A stretch of 64,000 nucleotides of DNA from an uncultured Agrobacterium sp. (GCA_913777615.1 CAJYTK010000017.1:62001-126000), one strand, 5' to 3'. Counted from the first letter of the stretch, positions 54,572 through 63,652 are shown. Notes: generated by a model not told the origin, from the letters alone. Numbers and translations: made by a program.

Positions 54572-55480
54572 CTATTCGCCCTTTGCCTGCACCAGTTCTC
54601 GACGTGCCACCTCGACGACCGAATCCGTCAAGGGCTTCAGCCGATCCGCAGCGAGTCTATTGACCTGCCAGAACAGCGGCACATCGAGCGGTGTGCCGGG
54701 CTTGAGCTCTACCAATCGTCCGCTCGCCAGATGCTCTCGCACCAGAAGGTCCGGGTTCATGCCCCAGCCCATGCCCAACAAGGCTGCATCGACGAAGCTT
54801 TGGGTGGAGGGAAGCCAGTGGGTTGGGTAGGCAATCGCCGCGCCAAAAATCTGGCCGATCCATTGCTGCTGAAGCCGATCTTTCTGGTTGAAGGTGAGGG
54901 CAGGTGCTTGTGCAAGTCCGGCTTCAGTCACGCTGTTGGGAAAATACTGGTCGACAAACGCTGCGCTCGCTGTTGCGTGATACCGCAGAAAGCCGAGCGG
55001 CGTGACGCGGCAGCCTTGGACCGGCTTCTCCAGACTCGTCACTGCCGCGAGCACGCGTCCGCGCTGTAGCCACTCGGCCGTGTGGTCCTGATCGTCCACT
55101 GCCACATTCAGGAGGAAGCCAGACTGGCGAGTGAAAGCGGAAACCGCCTTCAGGAACCAAGTACCGAGACTATCGGCATTGGTGGCGATATGGAGCGTTA
55201 CCCGGCTGCTGGGTTCATCCGAAGAGAGGAGCGCGGGAAGCTGGCTGAAAAGCTCCGACTCCAGCATCCCCACATGCTCCATGTGGCGGCAGACCCACGC
55301 ACCTTTCTCGGTGGCGGTACAGGGATTTCCACGCAGGATGAGGACGGCGCCCAGCCGCTCTTCCAGTTGCTTAACCCGCTGAGAGATGGCCGATGGCGTG
55401 ACGTGCAAGGCGAGTGCCGCCTTTTCGAAGCTGCCGGTCTGCACCACCATTGCCACTGCGCGAAGCGATGCATAGTCCAT
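54572..55480 (-). CDS. ArgP/LysG-type LysR regulator
   Basis: A 302-residue LTTR of the ArgP/LysG group (MDYASLRAVAMVVQTGSFEK; LHVTPSAISQRVKQLEERLG). Its ligand domain includes FNQKDRLQQQWIGQIFG, typical of ArgP. It is divergent from the LysE-type exporter gene, 91 bases away, the same arrangement as lysG-lysE, so it likely activates export when lysine or arginine is high. Confidence 0.9.
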   Translation of the reverse strand: MDYASLRAVAMVVQTGSFEKAALALHVTPSAISQRVKQLEERLGAVLILRGNPCTATEKGAWVCRHMEHVGMLESELFSQLPALLSSDEPSSRVTLHIATNADSLGTWFLKAVSAFTRQSGFLLNVAVDDQDHTAEWLQRGRVLAAVTSLEKPVQGCRVTPLGFLRYHATASAAFVDQYFPNSVTEAGLAQAPALTFNQKDRLQQQWIGQIFGAAIAYPTHWLPSTQSFVDAALLGMGWGMNPDLLVREHLASGRLVELKPGTPLDVPLFWQVNRLAADRLKPLTDSVVEVARRELVQAKGE

Positions 55481-55571
55481 AGATTTAGTCCTGCTTAATC
55501 GAAGTAAGTATCTTTAACTGTATTAATGGTGTTCCGCCAACTATTCGATGCTGAGGCACAAGGGGCATCGC

Positions 55572-56180
55572 ATGGATTTTTCGGTTTATTTCACAGGCTT
55601 CACCATGGGGCTGACGTTGATCATGGCCATCGGTGCGCAGAATGCTTTCGTACTGCGTCAGGGGCTTAGAGGTGATCATATCTTCGCCGTCTGCCTGGCC
55701 TGCGCGCTTTCGGATGCGATCCTGATTACCGTCGGCGTCACAGCGTTCCGGAAGATCGCCACGGTCATGCCTGCAATCGAGCCCGCCATGCGCTATGCGG
55801 GTGCCGCGTTTCTGGTGTGGTATGGCGCAAAAAGCCTGCAATCGGCGCTTCGCTCTTCGGCGGTTTTGGCCGCTGCGTCCGGCACCGTCACTCCTTTCGC
55901 GCCAACGCTTCTGACCTGTCTCGCACTGACATGGCTGAACCCGCATGTCTATCTCGATACGGTCGTTCTTCTCGGCACGATCTCGACGCAGTTTCCCGGC
56001 AAGGAAGCGGTCTTCGGAGCCGGTGCGGCGACGGCGTCGGGCGTGTTTTTCTTCTCGCTTGGCTATGGTGCGCGCTGGTTGCGACCCGTTTTTGCCAATC
56101 CATTCGCTTGGCGCATTCTGGAAGGTATCATCGCGCTGGTCATGTGGCTAATTGCGCTTACGCTTCTGACTGGCGGTTAA
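55572..56180 (+). CDS. LysE/ArgO-type amino acid exporter
   Basis: A 202-residue, six-span exporter. The N-terminus GFTMGLTLIMAIGAQNAFVL and TWLNPHVYLDTVVLLGT are hallmarks of LysE/ArgO. It expels excess lysine, arginine or related residues. I start at the ATG at 55572 after AGGGG. Its 3' end overlaps the following LysR gene on the other strand by 23 bases. Confidence 0.92.
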   Translation: MDFSVYFTGFTMGLTLIMAIGAQNAFVLRQGLRGDHIFAVCLACALSDAILITVGVTAFRKIATVMPAIEPAMRYAGAAFLVWYGAKSLQSALRSSAVLAAASGTVTPFAPTLLTCLALTWLNPHVYLDTVVLLGTISTQFPGKEAVFGAGAATASGVFFFSLGYGARWLRPVFANPFAWRILEGIIALVMWLIALTLLTGG

Positions 56181-57039
56181 GCGCAGCGACCAGGGCGCGG
56201 AGCGGCGCACTCATGTGCTTATCGCGCCTGAGTGCCAGCACGAGGGCACGATCCAGCTTCGGCACAAGCGATCGTATTTGCAGTTTGCTCCGCTCGACGT
56301 CACCAACGGCCATTGCAGGCACAATGGCGACGCCAAGACCGGCTTCCACCAGCGTCTTCAGCGCCTCGACACTTCCCAGCTCCATGATGGGCTGAACTCG
56401 TCCACCTCTCTCTTTCAGCCACCCGTCCACGATCTTCCGGGTATTGCCGCCTTGATAAAGCAGCAGCGGCTGAGCGCAGAGATAGTCTGGATCTAGGACT
56501 TGAGGAATGTCTGACGCGTCATGCGGAAAAATTGCGAGCAACTCCTCCTGGTGGACCTTGCGCAGATCGAGGCTGCGACCGGTGACGGGGAGCGTGACGA
56601 TCGCGGCGTCGATTTCGTTGTTTTCGAGAAGGCGAACGACATCCGGCGTATTGCCGGTTTCCACCCTAATTTCGATGCCAGGCATTCGATAGCGCATCTC
56701 GCGCAATATTGCCGGCATAAAGTAGATCAAGGCCGTTGCGCCGGTGCCGATGCGCAAACGGCCGCTCTGGCCACCTCGATGCGGCGCGACTGTGTCGATG
56801 GCCTGAGATACCTCGTCGGATATGCGTCTTGCATGAACCAGTAGATCACGGCCTGCGGGCGTTGGCTGCGCTTTGCGTCCAACACGCTCAATGAGTCGAA
56901 CGCCGAGTTGCTTTTCAAGCGATCGAATGTGGAGGCTGATGGCGGGCTGGGTCAGCCTTGCCTTCTCGGCCGCGGCGGAGAAGCTTCCAAGATCGGAAAC
57001 ATCGATGAAACTCTTCAACTGTCGGAGGTCCAAATCCAT
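56158..57039 (-). CDS. LysR-family regulator
   Basis: A 293-residue LTTR; the helix-turn-helix is FSAAAEKARLTQPAISLHIR and the ligand domain begins near SGRLRIGTGATALIYFMPAI. I start at the ATG at 57037-57039; a longer frame adds an unlikely 53-residue extension. It is divergent from the GNAT gene 104 bases away, its probable target. The ligand is unknown. Confidence 0.9.
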   Translation of the reverse strand: MDLDLRQLKSFIDVSDLGSFSAAAEKARLTQPAISLHIRSLEKQLGVRLIERVGRKAQPTPAGRDLLVHARRISDEVSQAIDTVAPHRGGQSGRLRIGTGATALIYFMPAILREMRYRMPGIEIRVETGNTPDVVRLLENNEIDAAIVTLPVTGRSLDLRKVHQEELLAIFPHDASDIPQVLDPDYLCAQPLLLYQGGNTRKIVDGWLKERGGRVQPIMELGSVEALKTLVEAGLGVAIVPAMAVGDVERSKLQIRSLVPKLDRALVLALRRDKHMSAPLRALVAALNRQSEA

Positions 57040-57142
57040 GACAAAAAAATCCTTATGCTCTGCATAAGATCTATAATCTTTATTTGGGTATGTCTCTGGT
57101 GCAGATTGCAACGAGACGCATACCCTTTCAGGACTCCCATCA

Positions 57143-57685
57143 ATGACCTTCCCGACAAAAGCCGCCTTGATCATCCGCCCCAGCGAAGAGGGTGACATCC
57201 CCGCGATCGTCGAAATTTATCGCGACGCCGTTCTCCATGGCAGCGCCAGTTTCGAAATCGAGCCGCCGACGGCTGACGTCATGCGTGAACGCCGGGCAAC
57301 GCTTCTCGCCGGCGGCTTTCCCTATATCGTTGCGGAGATGGAAGGCACGGTCGTCGGCTATGCCTATGCCGGACCACACCGCGCGCGCCCGGCCTATGGC
57401 GCCACGGTGGAAGACTCCATTTATGTAGATCCGAACCGAAAGGGCTTTGGCATTGGCAAGGCCCTGCTGCTGGCGCTCATTGACGAGGCAACAGCGCGGG
57501 GCTTTCGCCAGATGGTAGCGGTGGTCGGCGATTCTGAGAACGCGGCATCGGTTGGCGTTCACCGCGCCACGGGTTTCGAGATGGTGGGTACGCTAAAATC
57601 CGTCGGCTGGAAGCATGGCCGCTGGCTGGATATTGTTCTCATGCAGCGACCGCTCGGCGAGGCGGACACGACGCCAAGATTCTAA
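57143..57685 (+). CDS. GNAT N-acetyltransferase (phosphinothricin acetyltransferase-like)
   Basis: A 180-residue GNAT with EIYRDAVLHGSASFEIEPPT, the substrate region of Pat/MnaT-like enzymes, and an acetyl-CoA motif PNRKGFGIGKALLLALID. Members acetylate phosphinothricin, methionine sulfone or sulfoximine. The actual substrate is not readable. The stop is three bases from that of the next gene, which is convergent. Confidence 0.9.
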   Translation: MTFPTKAALIIRPSEEGDIPAIVEIYRDAVLHGSASFEIEPPTADVMRERRATLLAGGFPYIVAEMEGTVVGYAYAGPHRARPAYGATVEDSIYVDPNRKGFGIGKALLLALIDEATARGFRQMVAVVGDSENAASVGVHRATGFEMVGTLKSVGWKHGRWLDIVLMQRPLGEADTTPRF

Positions 57686-57688
57686 GTC

Positions 57689-58021
57689 TTACGGCTTGGT
57701 GGAGCCGGGAAGCTCGACCTTGACGGAATCCGCGGAAAGTTCGCTTCCCAGTTCAACGGCCTTGGTCTTCTTGTCATAGACGCAGATGTGGCTGATAGTG
57801 GCGTCTGCTCCCTTTGCCTTTCCGGTCAGGATCGCAAGACCGTAATTCTCGCTTCCTGTCGGATCGACCACGGCCTTTGGATCATCCATCAGCCTCGCAC
57901 CCGCGTCGAGGCATTTTGCCTGCACGTCGGCGACGAACTCTTCCCATGCGCCGTCGGACGAGGCGGCTACTGGGAGTGCCACGAAGGATGCCAAGATCAA
58001 AACCAGAGCCTGTCGTTTCAT
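57689..58021 (-). CDS. Small secreted protein of unknown function
   Basis: A 110-residue protein with a signal peptide (MKRQALVLILASFVALPVAA) and a polar mature part with a WEEFVADVQAKCLDAGARLM segment and one further cysteine (ISHICVYD), which may pair with the first. I chose the second of two close ATGs (58021) because AAGGA lies seven bases upstream. The function is not known. Confidence 0.7.
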   Translation of the reverse strand: MKRQALVLILASFVALPVAASSDGAWEEFVADVQAKCLDAGARLMDDPKAVVDPTGSENYGLAILTGKAKGADATISHICVYDKKTKAVELGSELSADSVKVELPGSTKP

Positions 58022-58246
58022 TGCCATGTCCTTGTTATAGTTTCTCACGAGATCAGCCGAACGGATCGTTCGGAATCGGTACGGCAAACTGGGTCGCAAT
58101 CATGTTTTTGAAGAGGCACGAGAGGAATTTTCTCTTTTGCTGGAACATTTTGATAATTCACAGGTTGCCTGAATTGATAGCTGATCCTATGGTCCGCCCA
58201 CTAGGTTTCGAGGAGCGGCCCAGCCGCTGCAACAAGGAGTAAAACC

Positions 58247-58849
58247 ATGGCCTTTGAACTTCCCGAACTCCCATACGACTACGACGCGCTTGCGCCTTAT
58301 ATGTCGCGCGAAACGCTGGAGTTTCACCACGACAAGCACCACAAGGCCTATGTGGACAACGGCAACAAGCTGGCTGCAGAAGCCGGTCTTTCCGACCTGT
58401 CGCTCGAAGAAGTCGTGAAGAAGTCCTTCGGCACCAATGCTGGTCTGTTCAACAACGCTGCCCAGCACTACAACCACGTCCATTTCTGGAAGTGGATGAA
58501 GAAGGACGGCGGCGGCAACAAGTTGCCTGGAAAGCTCGAGCAGGCGATCGCTTCCGATCTCGGCGGTTACGACAAGTTCAAGGCTGACTTCATCGCAGCC
58601 GGCACCACGCAGTTCGGCTCCGGCTGGGCCTGGCTTTCGGTCAAGAACGGCAAGCTTGAAATCTCCAAGACCCCGAACGGTGAAAACCCGCTGGTCCACG
58701 GCGCAGAGCCGATCCTCGGCGTCGACGTGTGGGAACACTCCTACTACATCGACTATCGCAACCTGCGTCCGAAGTACCTCGAAGCTTTCGTCGATAATCT
58801 CATCAACTGGGATTACGTCCTGGAGCGCTACGAAGCCGCATCCAAGTAA
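58247..58849 (+). CDS. sodB: Iron/manganese superoxide dismutase
   Basis: A 200-residue superoxide dismutase. Metal ligands are H27 (EFHHDKHH), H77 (QHYNHVHFW) and the Asp and His of DVWEHSYYIDYRN. The Fe/Mn fold segments GSGWAWLSVKNGK and LGVDVWEHSYY are intact; the metal cannot be assigned with certainty, but rhizobial relatives are annotated as Fe. It detoxifies superoxide in the cytosol. The start follows AAGGAG and a strong terminator lies downstream. Confidence 0.95.
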   Translation: MAFELPELPYDYDALAPYMSRETLEFHHDKHHKAYVDNGNKLAAEAGLSDLSLEEVVKKSFGTNAGLFNNAAQHYNHVHFWKWMKKDGGGNKLPGKLEQAIASDLGGYDKFKADFIAAGTTQFGSGWAWLSVKNGKLEISKTPNGENPLVHGAEPILGVDVWEHSYYIDYRNLRPKYLEAFVDNLINWDYVLERYEAASK

Positions 58850-58874
58850 TTTTCCGATTGGATCGGATAAGCAG

Positions 58875-58900
58875 CACCCGGCCTTCGCGCCGGGTGTTTT
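58875..58900 (+). terminator. Rho-independent terminator of sodB
   Basis: CACCCGGC (58875-58882) and GCCGGGTG (58889-58896) form an 8-bp stem with a six-base loop, followed by TTTT, 25 bases after the sodB stop. Confidence 0.88.
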
Positions 58901-59001
58901 GCTTTCCGGCTTCTTCCGCTTCCCACAAGCAGCCTGAATGAGCCTTCCTCTACAATGCCTGTCACACCGCTGTCATGCGGCGCTTTTAAGCGGTAGCGAC
59001 C

Positions 59002-59850
59002 ATGACAGATACACCCGCCACACCGCTCTTTTCGTTCGGCATCGTCGCCGACCCGCAATATGCCGATATACCTGCAAGACCGGAGATGAACCGCTTTTAT
59101 GCGGAAAGTACGAAGAAGCTGGCGGAAGCGATTAAAGCCTTCAACCAGGAGAATCTCGCTTTTGTCGTCACCCTCGGCGACCTTATCGACCGAGGCTGGG
59201 ATAGCTTCGACGCCATCCTTGGCTGTTATGACCAGCTGAAGCATCGCTGCGTGCTCCTTCCTGGCAACCACGACTTCGCCGTCGAGCCTGAGCATTTGGC
59301 AAAGGTACATGAGCGGCTCGGCATGCCGGCCAGATGGCATGACTTTAGTTTCGGTGAATTCCGCTTCATCGTGCTCGATGGCAATGATGTCAGCACCTTC
59401 GCGCCTCCGCTGGGCGATCCCCGTCGAGAGCTTGCAAAGATGCGCCTGGAGGCATTGCGGCAGGCCGGGGCTTTGAATGCGCAGGATTGGAACGGCTCGT
59501 TCAGCGATGAGCAACTTTCCTGGCTACAGGCGACGCTCGCAAAGGCCGATGCCATGCAGGAACATGTCGTTCTGTTCTGCCACTATCCGCTCTTTCCGGA
59601 AAACGCGCATAATATGTGGGATGCCCCCGAAGTGCTGAAACTGCTTGCAGCCCACCACAGCGTCAAGGCGTGGTTCTGCGGGCACAATCATGAAGGCAAT
59701 TACGGCGCGATCGGCAATACCCATTTCGTCAACATCAAAGGCATGGTGGACACGCTGGACCAAAATGCCTTTGCGATCGCCGACGTCCATCCGGATCGCA
59801 TCGCCATTCGTGGTTTTGGCCGCGAGACGAGCCGCGTTCTGGTGTTTTGA
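59002..59850 (+). CDS. Calcineurin-like metallophosphatase (ADPRM-like)
   Basis: A 282-residue metallophosphoesterase. All five metal-binding blocks are visible: IVADPQYAD, GDLIDRGWDS, LPGNHDF, FCHYPLFP and FCGHNHEGN. The ADPQYAD block matches the Mn-dependent ADP-ribose/CDP-alcohol diphosphatase (ADPRM) family, so hydrolysis of ADP-ribose or a nucleotide-alcohol is the best guess. No signal peptide. The substrate needs testing. Confidence 0.85.
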   Translation: MTDTPATPLFSFGIVADPQYADIPARPEMNRFYAESTKKLAEAIKAFNQENLAFVVTLGDLIDRGWDSFDAILGCYDQLKHRCVLLPGNHDFAVEPEHLAKVHERLGMPARWHDFSFGEFRFIVLDGNDVSTFAPPLGDPRRELAKMRLEALRQAGALNAQDWNGSFSDEQLSWLQATLAKADAMQEHVVLFCHYPLFPENAHNMWDAPEVLKLLAAHHSVKAWFCGHNHEGNYGAIGNTHFVNIKGMVDTLDQNAFAIADVHPDRIAIRGFGRETSRVLVF

Positions 59851-59868
59851 GCCAACGATGCACGCTAA

Positions 59869-59915
59869 AGCATGTTGTGCAAAAGTGTGCAGCGGTTTTT
59901 GCGCTGCCGACATGA
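59869..59915. repeat. Copy of a dispersed rhizobial palindromic repeat
   Basis: AGCATGTTGTGCAAAAGTGTGCAGCGGTTTTTGCGCT-type sequence ending with GACATGAG. From memory, very similar elements (GCATGT...GCAAAAGTGTGC...ACATGC) occur many times between genes in Rhizobium and Agrobacterium genomes. Only this one copy is in the window. It lies between two convergently or tandemly arranged genes and could fold into a hairpin. Confidence 0.5.
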
Positions 59916-60089
59916 GATAAAAATAAAATTTATGAGCTGACTTGAGAGATCACTACACGCTTTTGAAAAGCCTCTCGTCAGCGAGTTGAATCCACCACAC
60001 TTATTCATTTGATACCGTCCCTCCACCGGGTGGATAAGGTTTCGAGAATTTCTCGCGATCCTCTCTCCGCGCCATGTGTCCGGACCGAC

Positions 60090-60725
60090 ATGACCTATAC
60101 TGAAAACCTCTGGCTCTATTTCACGCTGCTCTTTGGCATCATCATGCTGCCAGGAATAGACATGCTCCTCGTCCTGGCCAGTTCCTTGACTGGCGGGAGA
60201 CGCGTCGGGCTTGCCGCGACATCCGGCATCATCGCAGGTGGAGCGGTGCATTCACTTTATGGCGCCATCGGCATTGCCCTTCTGGCGACGCTCATTCCCG
60301 TTCTTTTCACGCCGCTGATGATCTTCGGTGCGGCGTATATGATCTGGATCGGGTTCAGCCTGATACGAAGCTCGATTGTCATCGAAGCAGATGAGGTCAG
60401 TGCTAGCGCTTCCGCCTGGCGGGCCTTTCGGCGCGGAGTCATTACCTGCCTCAGCAACCCGAAAGCCTATCTCTTCATGATGGCTGTCTACCCTCAATTT
60501 CTCAAACCCGCCTATGGTCCGATATGGGTTCAAGGCATCGTCATGGGGCTGATGACTGCTGGGACTCAACTGGCCGTCTATGGCACGCTGGCGCTAACCG
60601 CTGGCAAAAGTCGTGATTTTCTGGTGTCATCCCCTAGAGCGACAATTCTCATCGGTAGGATCGCCGGGCTGCTGCTGATTTTTGTTGCCGTCTTCACGCT
60701 TTGGGAAGGGTTGAAAGGAAACTGA
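60090..60725 (+). CDS. LysE/RhtB-family amino acid exporter
   Basis: A 211-residue, six-span protein of the LysE/RhtB superfamily, different from the LysE at 55.6 kb. LFGIIMLPGIDMLLVLASSL and CLSNPKAYLFMMAVYPQFL are signatures of the RhtB-like branch. Its substrate is unknown. I chose the ATG at 60090; the ribosome binding site is weak (CCGGACCGAC), so the start is the least certain part. Confidence 0.88.
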   Translation: MTYTENLWLYFTLLFGIIMLPGIDMLLVLASSLTGGRRVGLAATSGIIAGGAVHSLYGAIGIALLATLIPVLFTPLMIFGAAYMIWIGFSLIRSSIVIEADEVSASASAWRAFRRGVITCLSNPKAYLFMMAVYPQFLKPAYGPIWVQGIVMGLMTAGTQLAVYGTLALTAGKSRDFLVSSPRATILIGRIAGLLLIFVAVFTLWEGLKGN

Positions 60726-60916
60726 AAAAGACAAGTTTAGGTACCTGATTTTACTTTGGAAAATCACCTGAATGTGACTTCTTTTTGCCACGTGTAGCCT
60801 GCATCTTCATCTCTGTTCGACTCGGTGTGCCGCCCGGCACGCATGCGCGTGTCGTGAGATCGATGCGGGACGGCGAACAACCACCCTCCGGTGACACCGG
60901 AACAAGGAGAGAGAGC

Positions 60917-61348
60917 ATGAAATTCAAGACGATTGCCGCATCCATTCTTATAGGCTGTCTTTGCGCCGGAGCGGTGTCCGCGGCCGGCGAAGTTGAAAAG
61001 CGCGAAGGCTTGATGAAGCAGATCGGTGGCGCCATGGGCGCACTCGGCGCGATCGCCAAGGGCGAAAAGCCGTACGACGCCGAGACCGTGAAGACCGCTG
61101 TCACCACCATCAGCACCAACGCCAAGGCATTCCCGGACCAGTTCCCGGCGGGCTCCGAAGGCGGTGCAGCGTCGCCTGCCATCTGGCAGAACTTCGCCGA
61201 CTTCAAGGCGAAGTCTGAGAAGCTTGGCGCCGATGCTGACGCGGTGCTCGCACAGTTGCCGACTGATCAGGCCAGCACGGGTGCTGCCCTGAAGACGCTC
61301 GGCGCCGATTGCAGCTCCTGCCATCAGGCCTATCGTCTGAAGAAGTAA
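60917..61348 (+). CDS. Cytochrome c'/c-556-type periplasmic cytochrome
   Basis: A 143-residue class II c-type cytochrome. A signal peptide (MKFKTIAASILIGCLCAGAVSA) precedes a four-helix domain, and the haem site CSSCH lies close to the C-terminus, as in cytochromes c' and c-556. Such proteins carry electrons or bind NO and CO in the periplasm. The ATG follows AAGGAGAGAGAG. It is followed by a strong terminator, so the next cytochrome gene is probably separately expressed. Confidence 0.92.
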   Translation: MKFKTIAASILIGCLCAGAVSAAGEVEKREGLMKQIGGAMGALGAIAKGEKPYDAETVKTAVTTISTNAKAFPDQFPAGSEGGAASPAIWQNFADFKAKSEKLGADADAVLAQLPTDQASTGAALKTLGADCSSCHQAYRLKK

Positions 61349-61362
61349 GACGACGAAGACAC

Positions 61363-61397
61363 GCCCGCCGGTTCAGCGGCGGGCTATTCTTTTTTTT
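61363..61397 (+). terminator. Rho-independent terminator of the cytochrome c' gene
   Basis: GCCCGCCG (61363-61370) pairs with CGGCGGGC (61377-61384) around GTTCAG, and TATTC leads into eight T residues (61390-61397). It lies 14 bases after the stop. Confidence 0.92.
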
Positions 61398-61426
61398 GAT
61401 GTTTTATCGATTAGGCGGAGAGGCGG

Positions 61427-62344
61427 ATGGCATCCATATGGGCAAAGCTGGCAGGCGGCATTGCGGTCGCGGGGATTGCCGGTTTCGGTATCTTCATGTG
61501 GGTGACGGCACCTGAGCGCCAACCACCAAGCCACTGGGCCAATCTGGGCGAGCCGGATCTTGCCAATGGCGAGACTCTGTTTTGGGCAGGTGGATGCGCA
61601 AGCTGCCACGCCGCCCCGGATGCGACCGGAGACGCCGTCAAAACGCTTTCTGGCGGCCAGGCCTTGCCGAGCCCTTTCGGCACTTTTCACGTTCCCAACA
61701 TCTCGCCAGATCCTCAGCACGGTATCGGCAACTGGACAGTGGCCGAATTCGGTGACGCCATGACCAGAGGCGTTGGAAAGAATGGCGAACATCTCTATCC
61801 CTCCTTCCCATATACCTCCTATGCCCGCATGACGGCGCAGGACATCAACGACCTCTTCGGCTATCTGAAGACGTTGCCCACCAGCGCTAATGATGCGCCT
61901 GCCCACGATCTACCATTCCCGCTCGACATGCGACTGGCTCTCGGTGGCTGGAAGTTCCTCTATTTCGACAAGGGTGCGCCGCGCGTGCAGCTTGCCAATG
62001 CCAGCGCCGATGTCGCGCGCGGCCAGTATCTGGTGGAAGGTCCAGGCCATTGCGGCGAATGCCATACGCCACGCACGGCACTTGGCGGGTTGATCAAGGA
62101 CAAGTGGCTGGCGGGCGGCCCCAACCCGGAAGGCGAGGGGACGATCCCCGATATCACGCCCGGCTCGCAGGCCATCGGCTCCTGGACGGCAGCAGATATC
62201 GCCAACTACCTCGAGACCGGCTTCACGCCGGAGTTCGACAGTGTCGGCGGCTCCATGGTCAAGGTGCAGCAAAACATGGCGAAGCTTTCTACCGATGACC
62301 GCAATGCGATCGCCGCTTATCTCAAGGCAGTTCCGGCGCGCTGA
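61427..62344 (+). CDS. Membrane-anchored dihaem cytochrome c
   Basis: A 305-residue protein with an N-terminal membrane anchor (about residues 8-28) and two cytochrome c domains with haem sites CASCH (about residue 58) and CGECH (about residue 208). The segments GTFHVPNISPDPQHGIGNW and FTPEFDSVGGSMVKVQQNMA are typical of the cytochrome subunits of alcohol, aldehyde or nicotinate dehydrogenases. No dehydrogenase subunits are adjacent. It would carry electrons from a periplasmic enzyme to the quinone pool or oxidase. Confidence 0.9.
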   Translation: MASIWAKLAGGIAVAGIAGFGIFMWVTAPERQPPSHWANLGEPDLANGETLFWAGGCASCHAAPDATGDAVKTLSGGQALPSPFGTFHVPNISPDPQHGIGNWTVAEFGDAMTRGVGKNGEHLYPSFPYTSYARMTAQDINDLFGYLKTLPTSANDAPAHDLPFPLDMRLALGGWKFLYFDKGAPRVQLANASADVARGQYLVEGPGHCGECHTPRTALGGLIKDKWLAGGPNPEGEGTIPDITPGSQAIGSWTAADIANYLETGFTPEFDSVGGSMVKVQQNMAKLSTDDRNAIAAYLKAVPAR

Positions 62345-62411
62345 AATCCTGAATGCAGGAGGCGGCGCTTCTCGCATTGACTCTACACAACCTCTGACTG
62401 ATAACAGACAG

Positions 62412-62593
62412 GTGATGGTCTTTCCGGTCCTGCCGGAAAGTGAAAAGGGAACACGATAGGAGCTTCGCTCTCATTCGTGGCTGCCCCCGCAACTGTGAGC
62501 GGCGAGCCTGAAGACGAAAGCCACTGATGCTTTTTTTGCATCGGGAAGGCGTTTTCAAAGCTACGACCCGCGAGCCAGGAGACCTGCCATCAC
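62412..62593 (+). ncRNA. Cobalamin (B12) riboswitch
   Basis: The aptamer closes with GTGATGG (62412-62418) paired with CCATCAC (62587-62593). Inside lie the conserved GTGAAAAGGGAA core, GCCCCCGCAACTGTGAG and the B12 box AGCCAGGAGACCTGCC (62573-62588). It is in the leader of cbtB, 156 bases ahead. Downstream, TTTTCGG (62635-62641) and CCGAAAA (62657-62663) form a 7-bp stem that could be part of the expression platform. Bound adenosylcobalamin is expected to switch off the cobalt transporter genes. Confidence 0.92.
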
Positions 62594-62749
62594 GAAGTGT
62601 CGTCAATGCCGGCGGGGTGTCCGGAAGAGCACGGTTTTCGGGCTGGAATCATCCGTCCGAAAAGCCCTGTTTGTCTTTCCCCGTGGTGAATGTTGAACGC
62701 GTGCGTCCGGCTGCCTGAAAACAGCGCGCCGCTGAAAAAGAGGGTCACC

Positions 62750-62932
62750 ATGTCTATCCAACAGAACACGGCGTCGAGCGCCGTTTCCTCAACGACTTCT
62801 AAACTCCTTCAAGCCCTGACCGCTGTAGCGCTCGGACTGTTTATCGTCGGTTTCGTCGGCTTCTCGCATGTCGAGGCCATGCATAATGCGGCGCATGATA
62901 CGCGCCACGCCAATGCCTTCCCCTGCCATTGA
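62750..62932 (+). CDS. cbtB: Cobalt transporter subunit CbtB
   Basis: A 60-residue, single-span protein with a histidine-rich C-terminus (EAMHNAAHDTRHANAFPCH) and a TM helix about residues 22-42. This is the standard form of CbtB, the small partner of CbtA in cobalt uptake; the histidines likely bind Co(II). The ATG lies at 62750. It is in the cobalamin-riboswitch leader and eleven bases ahead of cbtA. Confidence 0.92.
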   Translation: MSIQQNTASSAVSSTTSKLLQALTAVALGLFIVGFVGFSHVEAMHNAAHDTRHANAFPCH

Positions 62933-62943
62933 GGGGAGCTGAG

Positions 62944-63651
62944 ATGTCGTTTTTCAGAAATATCGTTTTTACCGCTGTGCTCGTCGGCCTGATTACCGGA
63001 CTGGCCGTCAGTGCCATGCAAGCGGTTGGCACCACGCCGCTCATTCTTCAGGCGGAAACGTTCGAGGGTGCCGGCAGCGAAGCAGGCCATTCGCATGATG
63101 CCGCAACACCTGCCGATCACCACCACGACGCTGAAGCTTGGGCCCCCGCCGATGGGTTCGAGCGCAACGCCTACACCGTGGCCGCCAATGTGCTGACTGC
63201 CATCGGCTATGCGCTCGTGCTCACCGGCCTGATCTCGCTTCGCGGCGCGCAGGGTGGCTGGCGCGAGGGGCTCTTCTGGGGGCTTGCGGGCTTTGCCACC
63301 GTGATGTTGGCCCCGATGATCGGCCTGCCGCCGGAACTGCCGGGCAGCCCTGCTGCCGATCTCGGTGCGCGCCAGATATGGTGGATCGCAACCGCGGCAG
63401 CCACGGCCGGTGGCATTGCGCTTCTTGCGTTTCGCCGTTCAGAGCCTTGGGCGGTGATCCTTGCTGTCGTGCTGATTGTTGCGCCGCATGTCGTCGGTGC
63501 GCCGTTGCCGCCTGCAGGTGAACACGCGCTGGCACCTCTGCCGCTGGAACGCCGCTTCGTTGTTCTCGCCACCGTTACCAGCTTCGTCTTCTGGCTGATC
63601 CTCGGCTCGTTGAGTGGCCTGTTCCTCAAGCGTTTCGAAGCTGCAAAGTAA
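62944..63651 (+). CDS. cbtA: Cobalt transporter subunit CbtA
   Basis: A 235-residue membrane protein with about six spans. A short histidine- and aspartate-rich segment (AGHSHDAATPADHHHDAEAW) lies after the first span and is likely to face the periplasm for metal capture. Further family segments are TAIGYALVLTGLISLRGAQG and GLPPELPGSPAADLGARQIW. The ATG at 62944 follows GAGGGGAGC. Second gene of the B12-regulated operon; the following gene starts one base after its stop. Confidence 0.92.
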   Translation: MSFFRNIVFTAVLVGLITGLAVSAMQAVGTTPLILQAETFEGAGSEAGHSHDAATPADHHHDAEAWAPADGFERNAYTVAANVLTAIGYALVLTGLISLRGAQGGWREGLFWGLAGFATVMLAPMIGLPPELPGSPAADLGARQIWWIATAAATAGGIALLAFRRSEPWAVILAVVLIVAPHVVGAPLPPAGEHALAPLPLERRFVVLATVTSFVFWLILGSLSGLFLKRFEAAK

Positions 63652-63652
63652 G

